The notes: generated from the sequence alone by a model not told the origin. A DNA stretch of 64,000 bases from an uncultured Christensenellaceae bacterium (GCA_910586825.1 CAJUJF010000008.1:20211-84210); one strand, 5' to 3'. Counted from the stretch's first letter, positions 7,980-16,801 are shown. Numbers and translations are program-made.

Positions 7980-8798
7980 ATGAAAATTATCGTATACGGA
8001 TTGGGAATTATCGGCGCATCGCTGTGCGCCGCGTTAAAGCGTGCGGGACACACGGTTTACGGTAGAAACCGCAGTCGGGAACCGATCGAATACGCTCTTG
8101 CGCACGGCATGATCGACGGCGCGACGGATTCCTGCGAAGGCGCGGACGTCGTATTTCTTGCTCTGCCTCCCCGTATTATTATGAAGGTTCTCGATACGGA
8201 GATTTTCTCACCCGACACGGTCGTCGCAGATATTTGCGGGGTGAAATGTCCGATCGAAGAGGTTGTATTTGCCAAATCCCGAAACTATCGCTATGTCGGA
8301 ACGCATCCTATGGCGGGAAAAGAGACTTCGGGGATCAAATCGGCAAGCGCGACGCTGTTCGACGGCGCGAATCTCATTTTAACTCCCCGCAATGAGACTA
8401 ACCCCGAAGCGCTTGCAACCGTGAAAACGCTCGGTAAAGAGATGGGTTTTACGCGGATCGTGGAGTGTTCCGCCGTGCGGCACGACCGTATGATTGCGTT
8501 GACGTCGCAACTTGCGCACGTGGTTTCGAACGCTTACGTAAAAAGTCCGTTGACGGACGGTTGCGTCGGGTTTACGGGCGGGAGTTTTCAGGACATGACG
8601 CGGATTGCAGGCGTGGACGCAGAGGTCTGGACAGAGCTGTTTTTTCTGAATCGCCAAAATTTGATCGACGAACTGAACCGTCTCTCCGATTCCCTGAATA
8701 AATACGCCGATGCGTTAAAAGCAGACGACGAAGAAGAGATGAAAGGGCTTTTAAAAGAGGGAAAAGATTACAGAAATCGGTTTTTGTGCAAAAATTGA
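7980..8798 (+). CDS. tyrA: Prephenate dehydrogenase
   Basis: 272-residue NAD(P)-dependent dehydrogenase of tyrosine synthesis. The Rossmann glycine loop GLGIIGASL is at residues 7-15, the family motif GTHPMAGKETSG is near 102, and the all-alpha C-terminal domain has SQLAHVVSNAYVKS and the GGSFQDMTRIAG signature. It lacks the ACT or chorismate mutase domains found in other TyrA forms. A GAGG RBS lies before ATG; a palindrome of unknown function lies upstream. Arogenate dehydrogenase activity cannot be excluded. Confidence 0.9.
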   Translation: MKIIVYGLGIIGASLCAALKRAGHTVYGRNRSREPIEYALAHGMIDGATDSCEGADVVFLALPPRIIMKVLDTEIFSPDTVVADICGVKCPIEEVVFAKSRNYRYVGTHPMAGKETSGIKSASATLFDGANLILTPRNETNPEALATVKTLGKEMGFTRIVECSAVRHDRMIALTSQLAHVVSNAYVKSPLTDGCVGFTGGSFQDMTRIAGVDAEVWTELFFLNRQNLIDELNRLSDSLNKYADALKADDEEEMKGLLKEGKDYRNRFLCKN

Positions 8799-8828
8799 CG
8801 TTTTTGTTCAAAAATAAACCGATTTCCG

Positions 8829-8857
8829 TTTACAATTCCGAATAAATATATTATAAT
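8829..8857 (+). promoter_or_regulatory. Sigma-A promoter of the DUF1934-MBL-rho operon (leaderless)
   Basis: TTTACA (8829-8834), 17-nt spacer, TATAAT (8852-8857), then 7 nt to the ATG at 8865 with no Shine-Dalgarno. Confidence 0.75.
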
Positions 8858-8864
8858 ATCAATA

Positions 8865-9260
8865 ATGTTTGATTGTAAGATCGAAATCGTTACGACGACG
8901 GAGGGGCAAACAAGCCGTTTTGTTTCCGAAGGGAAATGTCGGTTGGAAGCCGACGGAGCGCTTACTCTCGATTATCGTCAGGACGGCGACGAAACGCGCT
9001 TATCGCTTTCAAAGGATCGGCTTGCGATGCGCCGGTCGGGTCAAATCGGGCTGTGCGCCGAATTTATCGCCGGTTGCGATTCTTATCTTGAAACCGTTTT
9101 CGATGGGGCGAAAGGTCGGATTCCGATTCATTCGGATCAATATCGGTTTTATACAATGCGGAAAGGCTGTGGCGCTTTGTTGGCTTATACTTTGAAAGGC
9201 GAAGGGGCGGATCAGCCGTTTCAACTGGAAATTACTATCGAAACTTCGGAGGAAAAATGA
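8865..9260 (+). CDS. DUF1934 family protein (YwiB-like beta-barrel)
   Basis: 131-residue protein with the DUF1934 pattern: alternating beta strands throughout (CKIEIVTTTEGQ, CRLEADGALTLDYR, ...YRFYTMRKGCGALLAYTL) expected to form a small calycin-like barrel. No signal peptide or membrane segment. Function in the family is unknown. It is the first gene of a three-gene unit, overlapping the MBL hydrolase gene by 4 nt, and its mRNA appears leaderless. Confidence 0.75.
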   Translation: MFDCKIEIVTTTEGQTSRFVSEGKCRLEADGALTLDYRQDGDETRLSLSKDRLAMRRSGQIGLCAEFIAGCDSYLETVFDGAKGRIPIHSDQYRFYTMRKGCGALLAYTLKGEGADQPFQLEITIETSEEK

Positions 9261-9916
9261 AAATACGTTATCTTGGACATTCGTGCTTCCAGCTTACCGA
9301 AAGCACGGGGACGAGTATCGTGACGGATCCTTACGGCGACGTGGGATTCGATTTGCCGTGTATTTCGGCGGACGTCGTGACCGTGAGTCACGATCATTAC
9401 GATCACAACAACGTGAAAGCGGTTAAGGGGAATCCCGTTGTGATCGACAAAGAGGGAAATTACGAAATCGGCGGCGTCGGCATTACGGCGATCCGCAGTT
9501 GGCACGACAATGAAAGCGGCGATAAGCGCGGGGAGAACCTGATTTTTAAATTCCGCATGGACGGTTTGGAAATCTGTCATCTCGGCGATTTGGGAGAGGA
9601 ATGTTCTTCTTCGCTGTTGGAATTGCTCTTGCCCGTTCACGTTCTGATTATTCCCGTCGGCGGGACGTATACGTTGGATGCGGAACAGGCAAAAGAATAT
9701 GTAGACCGCATTATGCCGTCGATTGTGATCCCCATGCATTACAAAACAAAAGGGCTGGACATGGACATCGACAAAGTAAGCGAATTTACCGATCTGTTCG
9801 ACGGGTCGGATGCAGAGGGAGAAATCGCGGAGCTCGGCGATGACGAGTTGGAACTGTTCCGCGACGATATTACGGAAGAGAGTACGAAAATTATCGTTAT
9901 GGAGCGAGGTAAATGA
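9257..9916 (+). CDS. Metallo-beta-lactamase-fold hydrolase
   Basis: 219-residue MBL-fold enzyme of the small UPF0173-like group. It has the metal motif HDHYDH at residues 45-50, the HLGDLGE element near 111, and a late His in IPMHYKTKG near 160. N-terminus MKIRYLGHSCFQL is typical. Substrate unknown; relatives act on phosphodiesters or esters. Coupled by ATGA overlaps on both sides, to DUF1934 upstream and rho downstream. Confidence 0.85.
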   Translation: MKIRYLGHSCFQLTESTGTSIVTDPYGDVGFDLPCISADVVTVSHDHYDHNNVKAVKGNPVVIDKEGNYEIGGVGITAIRSWHDNESGDKRGENLIFKFRMDGLEICHLGDLGEECSSSLLELLLPVHVLIIPVGGTYTLDAEQAKEYVDRIMPSIVIPMHYKTKGLDMDIDKVSEFTDLFDGSDAEGEIAELGDDELELFRDDITEESTKIIVMERGK

Positions 9917-11376
9917 ACGGCGAAAACCGGACGGAAGAGCGCTATCGCGACTATTTGAATACGCTTTCACTGATGAGCCTGCGCGTGCTGGGAAGAATTT
10001 CCGGCGTTGCAAAGGCTTCTTCCTTAAATAAGGATCTCTTGGTTGAAGAACTGATCAAACTGTATACGCACCAGACTTTTCCCGCGCCGCGCAGCAATAA
10101 GGGCGCGCCGGCAAAGCAAAATTTCATCGATCCCGCAATTCTGGAAGAAATCGAAAAAATCGGGGCGGACCAAAAACAGGTTAAAAAAGACGTCACGCGG
10201 GAGTCGTTTGTCTCCGTGGCTTCGGGAGAAGAGCGCACGCCGTTCATTTACGATCAGCCCGTCTATAAAGGCGTGCTCGAAATCACGGCGGGCGGTTACG
10301 GGTTTTTGCGCGCGAACAATTTCCAGCCCTCGCGGAGCGGCGGCGACGTGTTCGTGTCCGCGCCTGCGATTCATTCGTTGAAGTTGCGGGAAGGGGATTT
10401 TATCACCTGCACGGTAAGCCCGCAGCGGAAGAATAGCGACGCGCCTGCGCTGAACGAACTTTTAAGCGTAAACGGAGTCGCGGCGGGGTGCTATGAACGG
10501 CGCTCTCATTTCGAAGATCTTACCGCCCGTTACCCGCAGGAAAAAATTCGTTTTTCCGATCAAAACAATGCGCTTTCCCTTCGCGTTTTGGACCTGTTCG
10601 TTCCGATCGGAAAGGGCCAGCGCGCGCTGATCATCGCGCCGCCAAAAGCGGGAAAGACCACGCTGTTAAAAGATATTGCCAGTGAAATCGGGAAAAATCA
10701 TCCCGAAATCAACCTTTTGATCCTGTTGATCGACGAGAGGCCCGAAGAGGTAACCGATATCCGTTCGTGCGTCGAGCACGCGGAAATCGTTTGCTCTACG
10801 TTCGACGAGGGCGCGGAGCATCACGTCCGTTCTGCGGAACTTACGATCGAGCATGCGCGGCGGATGGTGGAACAGGGCAAACACGTCGTGCTGTTGCTCG
10901 ATTCGCTGACGAAACTCACGCGCGCATACAACGCGCTCTGCGACAACACGGGCAAAACGCTTTCGGGCGGGCTCGACGTCGGCGCGTTGGCGGAACCCAA
11001 ACGCTTTTTCGGCGCCGCGCGAAATACGGTCGAGGGCGGAAGTCTTACGATCCTTGCCACCGTTTTGGTGGATACCGGAAGCCGTATGGACGACGTGATT
11101 TACGAAGAGTTTAAAGGCACGGGGAATTCGGACATTTTTTTATCGCGCGAGCTTGCCGAACGGAGAATTTTCCCCGCGATCGATATCCGTCGTTCGGGAA
11201 CGCGAAAAGAGGAGCTGTTGCTCGATCGGGAAGAGCTGTCCGCCGTTTACGCTTTGCGGGAACGCGGATTGTGCGAAAACACGGTCGGAATGCTTGATAC
11301 GCTGAAAAAGACGAAGAACAACGAGGAGTTCGTCGTACGGCTTCCCGAATGGCTGAAAACCTACAAAAACATGTAG
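9913..11376 (+). CDS. rho: Transcription termination factor Rho
   Basis: 487-residue Rho, the hexameric RNA helicase that ends transcription. A Rho-N helical domain is at about 5-50, a charged linker follows, then the OB-type RNA-binding domain (GVLEITAGGYGFLRA, near 115) and the ATPase core: Walker A PPKAGKTTLL near 242, LIDERPEEVTDI near 272, Walker B VVLLLDSLTKLTRAYN near 325, and GGSLTILATVLVDTGSRMD (R-loop side). It is the last gene of a three-gene operon and is followed by a hairpin terminator. Confidence 0.96.
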   Translation: MNGENRTEERYRDYLNTLSLMSLRVLGRISGVAKASSLNKDLLVEELIKLYTHQTFPAPRSNKGAPAKQNFIDPAILEEIEKIGADQKQVKKDVTRESFVSVASGEERTPFIYDQPVYKGVLEITAGGYGFLRANNFQPSRSGGDVFVSAPAIHSLKLREGDFITCTVSPQRKNSDAPALNELLSVNGVAAGCYERRSHFEDLTARYPQEKIRFSDQNNALSLRVLDLFVPIGKGQRALIIAPPKAGKTTLLKDIASEIGKNHPEINLLILLIDERPEEVTDIRSCVEHAEIVCSTFDEGAEHHVRSAELTIEHARRMVEQGKHVVLLLDSLTKLTRAYNALCDNTGKTLSGGLDVGALAEPKRFFGAARNTVEGGSLTILATVLVDTGSRMDDVIYEEFKGTGNSDIFLSRELAERRIFPAIDIRRSGTRKEELLLDREELSAVYALRERGLCENTVGMLDTLKKTKNNEEFVVRLPEWLKTYKNM

Positions 11377-11386
11377 GCGGAAATGG

Positions 11387-11414
11387 AAAAATCCCCGCAT
11401 TGGCGGGGATTTTT
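11387..11414. terminator. Convergent terminator rho / padR-like
   Basis: 12-bp stem AAAAATCCCCGC/GCGGGGATTTTT with loop ATTG. The A and T flanks make it bidirectional between the convergent genes. Confidence 0.85.
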
Positions 11415-11423
11415 ATATTTGGT

Positions 11424-13154
11424 TCAGAATTTTTTCGGTCGGATCAATAAGTAATAAGTAAGTCCGAAAACGACGACGCCGAAGAAGAATACGACGGGTA
11501 CGATTACAAAACTGACAAGATCGCGTTTGCTTGTAAAATCGATGCGAAAGGACAGGTCGAAAATCAACGTCACGATCACGAGTAAAACGTATAGAACGAT
11601 CGCGTTGACGATCGCAGGGGTTGTCCTGCGCAGAGAGCGTTCCCCGAAGTGGTTGGCGTAAGCGACGCCCGCGATCAACAGCACCGCCAATCCGATCGCC
11701 CAAATCAGGTACGGGTAAAAGACGGGAAGGGCGATGTTCTTGGAAACGCCGAGCAGGACGCTGCCGAGCAGGACGAGGAATACAAACGTGAGAAGGGCGC
11801 TGACAAAAAGAGCTTTCCCTTTGTGTACGACGCTTGCGGTGTTTTCCGCGATCTCCGTCTGGGATTTCCCGCCTGCGGTGTAAATCTTGATCCCGTCCTG
11901 TGCCGCGCGGGCTTCCAGATCGTGAAAATCGATTCCGTCGAGAGAAGTCGCCCGCGTTTCGGCAATCGGCTGTTTTTCCGTTTCCGATTTTACGGAATTG
12001 GCGAAGATCTTTCTTACGATCGGGCGGTACTCCAACACGTCTTCTTCCGGAAGCGGGGCGGACGGCTCGTCGGGAGGATTGTCTCCGACGGGAGCAGTAA
12101 AATAATCGTAGTCGTTGGCGGATTGCGCCTCGGGCGGGGTACTGATCAGGTCGACGTAGTTGCGGTGCAGCAGTTCCTGTTCGCGTTCGCGGAATCTGCT
12201 CTCCTGTTCTTCGATGATCTCTTTTTCCCGCGCTTCCATCAGCCGCTCGTAGAGCTGTTTCGTCTGCTGTTTTTCTTCTTCTCGCGCAGAGAGCAGGTTT
12301 TCATAGCGTTCGTTCTGCAACGCGAGTTCTTCTTCCTGCGTGCGGATCCGTTCTTCGAGCGCGTTCCGCTCTTCGGCGGTTATGGAGGAAAGATTTTCGG
12401 TCAGCGCTTTGCGTTCTTCTTCGAGCTGGCGTTCGCGCGCGGCGATTTCCTGTTCCCGCCATTCTCTTTCCCGCAACAACGCGTCGTTCCGCGCATCCAT
12501 TTCCCGTTCGAATTTTTGCTTTTCCTGCAAAAATTTCGCCGCTTCTTCTTCGTATGCGAGCCGCGTTTCCTCAAAGCGGGAAGCGTTTTCTTCAAAAGAG
12601 GAGCGTTCGTCGGCAATTTTTTTCGCCTCTTCGTCAAGCTCGCGTTGTTTTTCGAGCCATTCCTGTTCCGATTGAATCAGATCGCGCCCGTTTTCGCGGC
12701 GTTCGTCCGCAAAATCTTCATCTCGGGAAGGGGTGCGCGAAGTGGTGTCCCTCAAAACGCGCATATTCACCGCGCCGGGGGCGGGATTGCTGAAATCGAA
12801 ATCCTTATCCGAAATCAGATTGTCGATCACCGTACGGGAATATTCCCATTCCGCCTGATTCGTTTCGGAAACGTCTTTGCCCGCGTCGGTGAGCGAGAAG
12901 TATTTCCGCCGTCCGCCGCTGACCGAACCGCCCCAATAAGACGTAATGAATCCGTCCTTTTCCAGACGTTTCAACGCGCTGTAAAGAGAGGGTTGCTTCA
13001 TTACGTACTGACCGTGGCTTTTGCGTTCGATTTCGGAAATGATCTCGTAACCGTATTTGTCGCCGTCGTAAAGGGCGCGGAGAATTATGGTATTGATATG
13101 TCCGCGAATCAGGTCGGAACTGACCGACTGGCTTTCCTCGGTTTTTTCTTCCAT
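11424..13154 (-). CDS. PadR-type HTH fused to long coiled coil and membrane domain
   Basis: 576-residue protein of unusual make-up. Residues about 15-105 are a PadR winged helix (IILRALYDGDKYGYEI, QPSLYSALKRLEKDGFI, GGRRKYFSLTDAG). Residues about 150-325 are a continuous charged coiled coil (E/R/Q rich). A disordered Pro/Glu stretch follows, and at least four hydrophobic segments lie at about 445-466, 476-500, 513-535 and 548-572. So the DNA-binding head would be tethered to the membrane. Its promoter (TTGACA-17-TATAAT) and RBS GGAGG are strong. Function unknown; see findings. Confidence 0.75.
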   Translation of the reverse strand: MEEKTEESQSVSSDLIRGHINTIILRALYDGDKYGYEIISEIERKSHGQYVMKQPSLYSALKRLEKDGFITSYWGGSVSGGRRKYFSLTDAGKDVSETNQAEWEYSRTVIDNLISDKDFDFSNPAPGAVNMRVLRDTTSRTPSRDEDFADERRENGRDLIQSEQEWLEKQRELDEEAKKIADERSSFEENASRFEETRLAYEEEAAKFLQEKQKFEREMDARNDALLREREWREQEIAARERQLEEERKALTENLSSITAEERNALEERIRTQEEELALQNERYENLLSAREEEKQQTKQLYERLMEAREKEIIEEQESRFREREQELLHRNYVDLISTPPEAQSANDYDYFTAPVGDNPPDEPSAPLPEEDVLEYRPIVRKIFANSVKSETEKQPIAETRATSLDGIDFHDLEARAAQDGIKIYTAGGKSQTEIAENTASVVHKGKALFVSALLTFVFLVLLGSVLLGVSKNIALPVFYPYLIWAIGLAVLLIAGVAYANHFGERSLRRTTPAIVNAIVLYVLLVIVTLIFDLSFRIDFTSKRDLVSFVIVPVVFFFGVVVFGLTYYLLIRPKKF

Positions 13155-13180
13155 GAGTTTCCTCCAAAGTGTACGGAAAT

Positions 13181-13209
13181 ATTATAGCGCCAATGTCGGA
13201 ATTTGTCAA
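13181..13209 (-). promoter_or_regulatory. Sigma-A promoter of the padR-like gene
   Basis: Minus strand TTGACA (13204-13209), 17-nt spacer, TATAAT (13181-13186). About 27 nt to the ATG, including RBS GGAGG. Confidence 0.75.
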
Positions 13210-13221
13210 TCCCGGAAATAA

Positions 13222-13234
13222 TATGTCAGACATA
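13222..13234. promoter_or_regulatory. Palindrome TATGTCAGACATA
   Basis: Perfect 13-bp palindrome 12 bp upstream of the -35 box of the padR-like gene, identical to the one before tyrA (7934-7946). PadR proteins bind ATGT/ACAT dyads, so autoregulation is possible but unproven. Confidence 0.5.
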
Positions 13235-13294
13235 ATTTTACCGATTTTTTGTGTTTTTTTCATATCGGGACACAAAATGTCGTATATTTGAGGC

Positions 13295-14653
13295 GTGGGA
13301 GTCGTTCGAGGAGCGTTGTTTATCATCGGAACGAGCATCGGCGCGGGATTTTTATCGGGCGCGGAGCTTGTCAGATTTTTTCATACGGAGGGATTTTTCC
13401 TGCCCGTAATTTTTTCTTCGCTCGTATTCTGCGCGTTCTGTTCGCTGTACTTATATCTCGGGAATCGGCACGGGGGATTTTCGGGAACGCTGAAAGCGCT
13501 GTTCGGGCGCGCGGGTAACGCCGCAAAATTCGCCGTTTCCGTCTCGTCGTTTATTCCGTGTGCGGGTATGCTTGCGGGGTTGGACGCGCTGGTGCCGTCT
13601 GTGAAACCGTTGCTCTCCGTCTGCGGACTTGCGTTCGTTTTTCTGTGTCTGAAAAGGGGAATGAAGGGAATCTCGCTCCTAAACACGGTGCTTGTCCCGC
13701 TTCTTTTGGCGTTGATTTTTGTTTTCGGATTTCGCGTTCGGATGCCGTTTTGCGCGACGCGCGGGATCGCGCCCTTTCTCGGCGGAACGCTCTACGCTTT
13801 TATGAACGTATTCTTAGCGGCTCCCGTTTTGATGGACGCGGGCAAAGAGATGAAACGGCCGGTCTTGCCCGCGGTAATCGCGTCCGCCGTCGTTGCCGTC
13901 GCCGCGATATGCATTCTCGGCAGCGTGTACGGGACGGGCGACGGGGCGATCGGTGCTGAAATGCCGTTTCTTGCCGTGATGAAAGGGCGGAAGATCTTCT
14001 TCGTCGCCGCCGCGCTTGCGATCGTCACTTCGCTTGCCTCGGCAATGTATCCGCTTCTCGCATTGTGCGATGCGGCGGAGGACGGAAAAAAACATGCCGC
14101 AAAGGGGTTTGTACTCCTTGCGGCATTCGCGCTTTCGCGGCTTGGTCTTTCCGGCATTGTCCGTTGGCTTTATCCGTTGCTCGGAATCATGGGCGGGCTA
14201 CTGTCAGCGTTCTGTATTTTTTATGAGTATTTTTTCGAGAAGCACCACGAGAAAATACATTCCCGCGGCGAGGACGCACAGGATACAGGTCGCGCTCATG
14301 ACGAGATCGAGTTTAAACACCTGCCCGCCGTAGACAATGAGGTATCCGAGACCCGCTCTGGAAACGATGTATTCTCCCATGATCGAACCGATCCACGCCA
14401 TTCCGACATTGACTTTCAGCATCGAGATAAAAGAGGGGCGTGCGGACGGGATCACGAGTTTCCGCAGAATCTGGAATTTCGTTGCGCCCATAGAGCGCAT
14501 CAGCAGGATCTTATTTTTGTTTGTGGCAAGGAAAGCGGAGAGCATGTGCATCGTCGACACGATGATGCCCACGAGTACCGTCATAAAAATAATCGCTTTG
14601 CTTCCCGTGCCGAACCAAATGATGATCAGGGGCCCGAGCGCGATTTTGGGTAA
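13295..14653 (+). CDS. YkvI-like membrane transporter, C-terminus reads antisense into the ABC permease gene
   Basis: 452-codon frame from GTG. About residues 1-305 form a polytopic membrane protein of the YkvI group (APC-like fold), starting with FIIGTSIGAGFLSGAELVRFF, where GAGF..G is the family's first-helix signature, and ending near LLSAFCIFYEYFF. From about residue 310 the sequence becomes hydrophilic and His/Arg/Asp rich, and lies opposite the permease gene (stop at 14204); it is not transporter-like. The normal end is therefore probably near 14240 and the stop has been lost or shifted. No clear RBS; TATATT ends 6 nt before GTG. Substrate unknown. Confidence 0.6.
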   Translation: MGVVRGALFIIGTSIGAGFLSGAELVRFFHTEGFFLPVIFSSLVFCAFCSLYLYLGNRHGGFSGTLKALFGRAGNAAKFAVSVSSFIPCAGMLAGLDALVPSVKPLLSVCGLAFVFLCLKRGMKGISLLNTVLVPLLLALIFVFGFRVRMPFCATRGIAPFLGGTLYAFMNVFLAAPVLMDAGKEMKRPVLPAVIASAVVAVAAICILGSVYGTGDGAIGAEMPFLAVMKGRKIFFVAAALAIVTSLASAMYPLLALCDAAEDGKKHAAKGFVLLAAFALSRLGLSGIVRWLYPLLGIMGGLLSAFCIFYEYFFEKHHEKIHSRGEDAQDTGRAHDEIEFKHLPAVDNEVSETRSGNDVFSHDRTDPRHSDIDFQHRDKRGACGRDHEFPQNLEFRCAHRAHQQDLIFVCGKESGEHVHRRHDDAHEYRHKNNRFASRAEPNDDQGPERDFG

Positions 14654-15016
14654 TGCGTTCAATACGACGATATATGGTTCGAGCACTTTGCACAGCGTTT
14701 CGCTCCACCAGAGCGCAAGCGCGATAACGACTCCGAGCGCGACGGCAATGACGAATCCGACGAGCGTTTCCGCAAGCGTTATGCCGATATGGTAGAAAAG
14801 CGAACCGTCGCGGTAGAGCGACGCGATCGTCTTTCCGATTCTGGACGGCGAACTCATGATGAACGGGTCCACCCATCCGCACGCCGTGGAAAGTTCCCAA
14901 AGTCCAAGCAGCAATGCGAGCACGCCGAGGCGAAGCCCCCATACCAGCGCGGCGTGCAAACGCTGTTTCTTTACGTATTGCAGATGCTCCCGCGAAAAAT
15001 TTTCGTGTGTTTTCAT
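14204..15016 (-). CDS. ABC transporter permease, NitT/TauT type
   Basis: 270-residue inner-membrane permease of the nitrate/sulfonate/taurine-type importers. Membrane segments include LRLGVLALLLGLWELSTACG, TLAETLVGFVIAVALGVVIAL, IIFMTVLVGIIVSTMHML and LVMSATCILCVLAAGMYFLVVLL. The EAA-like coupling loop is RSMGATKFQILRKLVIPSARP. The start at 15016 overlaps the ATPase stop in ATGA, with GGAGGG 10 nt upstream, and is preferred to an ATG six codons earlier. Its 3' part lies opposite the tail of the YkvI-like frame. Confidence 0.9.
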   Translation of the reverse strand: MKTHENFSREHLQYVKKQRLHAALVWGLRLGVLALLLGLWELSTACGWVDPFIMSSPSRIGKTIASLYRDGSLFYHIGITLAETLVGFVIAVALGVVIALALWWSETLCKVLEPYIVVLNALPKIALGPLIIIWFGTGSKAIIFMTVLVGIIVSTMHMLSAFLATNKNKILLMRSMGATKFQILRKLVIPSARPSFISMLKVNVGMAWIGSIMGEYIVSRAGLGYLIVYGGQVFKLDLVMSATCILCVLAAGMYFLVVLLEKILIKNTER

Positions 15017-15750
15017 CCGTTTAATTCCCTCCAAAGTATTTCAAACCATTCGGAAAACTCGCTCATTTCACGCCTTTTAAGCGGGTTTTTTATGTCTCCG
15101 AAATCGAGTTCATGCGTATACGCGACGCGCGCGGGGCGTTTTGAGAGCACGAGTATCCGATCGGCGAGGGAGATGGCTTCCGAAATGTCGTGCGTTATGA
15201 GCAGCGCGGTTTTTCCTTCGCTGCGGATGATCGACGAGACGTCTTCGCAGACGTTCAGTCTCGTCTGATAGTCGAGCGCGGAAAACGGCTCGTCGAGCAG
15301 AAGAATGTCGGGATCGGAAGAGAGGGTGCGGATCAGCGCGGCGCGTTGCCGCATGCCGCCGGAGAGCTGAAAAGGATAACTTTTCAAAAAGTCTTTCAGC
15401 CCGTACTTTTCCGCAAGCCTGATCGCGCGTTCGCGGTTTTCGGGCGTGTTGATCTTTTTGACTTCGAGCGGGAGAAAGATATTTTTCTCAACCGTTCTCC
15501 AAGGGAAAAGTTCGTCCTTTTGCAACATGTATCCGAACGTTCCATGACTCTCCACAACGCCTTCTGACGGTTGCAATAAACCGGCGGCGAGTGATAACAG
15601 CGTCGTCTTTCCGCATCCGGAAGGTCCGATGATCGCAACGAATTCGCCTTCGTGAACCGAAAACGCGAGATTTTCCGCCGCGGTCGTTTCACCGTGTTTG
15701 GTGTGATAAATGAGTTTTACGTCAGTAAAGCGCAAGATTTCGTTTTTCAT
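15013..15750 (-). CDS. ABC transporter ATP-binding protein, NitT/TauT type
   Basis: 245-residue ATPase with Walker A GPSGCGKTT near 42, Q-loop MLQKDELFPW near 75, signature LSGGMRQRAAL near 129, Walker B ILLLDEPFSALD near 149 and H-loop ITHD near 184. SsuB/TauB-like in length and motifs. Middle gene of the importer operon, 28 bp after the binding-protein gene and overlapping the permease by 4 nt. Confidence 0.93.
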   Translation of the reverse strand: MKNEILRFTDVKLIYHTKHGETTAAENLAFSVHEGEFVAIIGPSGCGKTTLLSLAAGLLQPSEGVVESHGTFGYMLQKDELFPWRTVEKNIFLPLEVKKINTPENRERAIRLAEKYGLKDFLKSYPFQLSGGMRQRAALIRTLSSDPDILLLDEPFSALDYQTRLNVCEDVSSIIRSEGKTALLITHDISEAISLADRILVLSKRPARVAYTHELDFGDIKNPLKRREMSEFSEWFEILWRELNG

Positions 15751-15778
15751 AAGCGTTGCTTCCGTAAGTGTATTTTAG

Positions 15779-16771
15779 TTATAAATTCCGGTAAATCGCC
15801 TGTACGTAGCTGTTGTCTACAAGGTCGGAGAAACTTCCGCGTTTGTCAAGTTCTCCCGCGCTTTCGATGATGTCCTGCAAGCGGTTGAAACTCGCCTCCG
15901 TCATCGCCATGTCCGTTTTCCAGGCGTCGATCGTCTGATAGCTCCTCACGCTCGCGGCAAGCGATTCCACGGACGTGGAGGGGAAGTGTTTCACCAGATT
16001 GGGCGCGATGGTTTCGGGTTTTTCGGTCTGGGCGTATTTAACGGCTTTCAGCATGGCGCGCAGGAACCCGTCCGTTTCGTCGCGGTGTTTTTTGATCCAG
16101 GAACTCTTTGCCGAAAACGCAGTATACGGAACTTCTCCGCCCGCTTCTCCGACGGCGGCGACGATGTAACCTTTGCCCGCGGCCTGATATTCCGAAGCCG
16201 TCGGCTCGAACATCGTGCAGTAATCCGCCGTGCCGGCTTCGAACGCGCCGGTCATGAGATTGAACGCGACGTCGAAATTCAGATTGATTTCGGCGTCGGT
16301 AAAACCGTTTTCGCGCAATACGTATTCAAAAGTCATGGCGGGAACGCCGCCTTTTCTTCCCGCGAGAATTTCTTTGCCTTTCAAATCGGTCCATTTGAAA
16401 TCGGGTTCTTCTTTGCGGGAAACGAGGAAAGAACCGTCGCGCTGGGTCAGCAGTCCGAAAACGGTGGGAAGATCGCGCGAACCGCCGAGTTGTACGTACA
16501 GCGCCGCTTCGGGTCCGCAGAATCCGATATCCGCGTCGCCGGAAAGTACCGCCGCCATAACCGCGTCGGCGCCGCCGCCGTTTGTCAATTCGATTTTCAA
16601 TCCCTCTTCCTCGAAATAGCCGAGCGAATCGGCGAGATAAAGGGGGGCGTAAAAAATGGAATGGGTCACTTCGTTCAGTTTCAGAGTTTTAAGACCGTCT
16701 GATTCTCCGCAGGCGGAAAAGGGAAGGAGAGCGAGGGTCGCCGCTCCGAGAATTGCGATAGATTTTTTCAT
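15779..16771 (-). CDS. Substrate-binding lipoprotein of NitT/TauT-type ABC importer
   Basis: 330-residue lipoprotein. The signal peptide with lipobox LPFSAC puts the modified Cys near residue 20. The mature part has the NMT1/SsuA-like pattern: HSIFYAPLYLADSLGYFEEEGL, then AVLSGDADIGFCGPEA and the AGRKGGVPAMTFEYVLRENGF region. The ligand cannot be read from the sequence (sulfonates, nitrate, pyrimidines and guanidine-like compounds are all known in the family). The start at 16771 has AGGAG and gives the signal peptide. A self-complementary leader lies 31 nt upstream. Confidence 0.88.
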   Translation of the reverse strand: MKKSIAILGAATLALLPFSACGESDGLKTLKLNEVTHSIFYAPLYLADSLGYFEEEGLKIELTNGGGADAVMAAVLSGDADIGFCGPEAALYVQLGGSRDLPTVFGLLTQRDGSFLVSRKEEPDFKWTDLKGKEILAGRKGGVPAMTFEYVLRENGFTDAEINLNFDVAFNLMTGAFEAGTADYCTMFEPTASEYQAAGKGYIVAAVGEAGGEVPYTAFSAKSSWIKKHRDETDGFLRAMLKAVKYAQTEKPETIAPNLVKHFPSTSVESLAASVRSYQTIDAWKTDMAMTEASFNRLQDIIESAGELDKRGSFSDLVDNSYVQAIYRNL

Positions 16772-16801
16772 TGAGATCACGCTCCTGATACGAATTAAAT
16801 C

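Noticed and set aside
11649..13187. 512-codon open frame on the plus strand
   Set aside because: Antisense shadow of the padR-like coiled-coil gene; Phe/Arg-rich composition, no RBS or family match.
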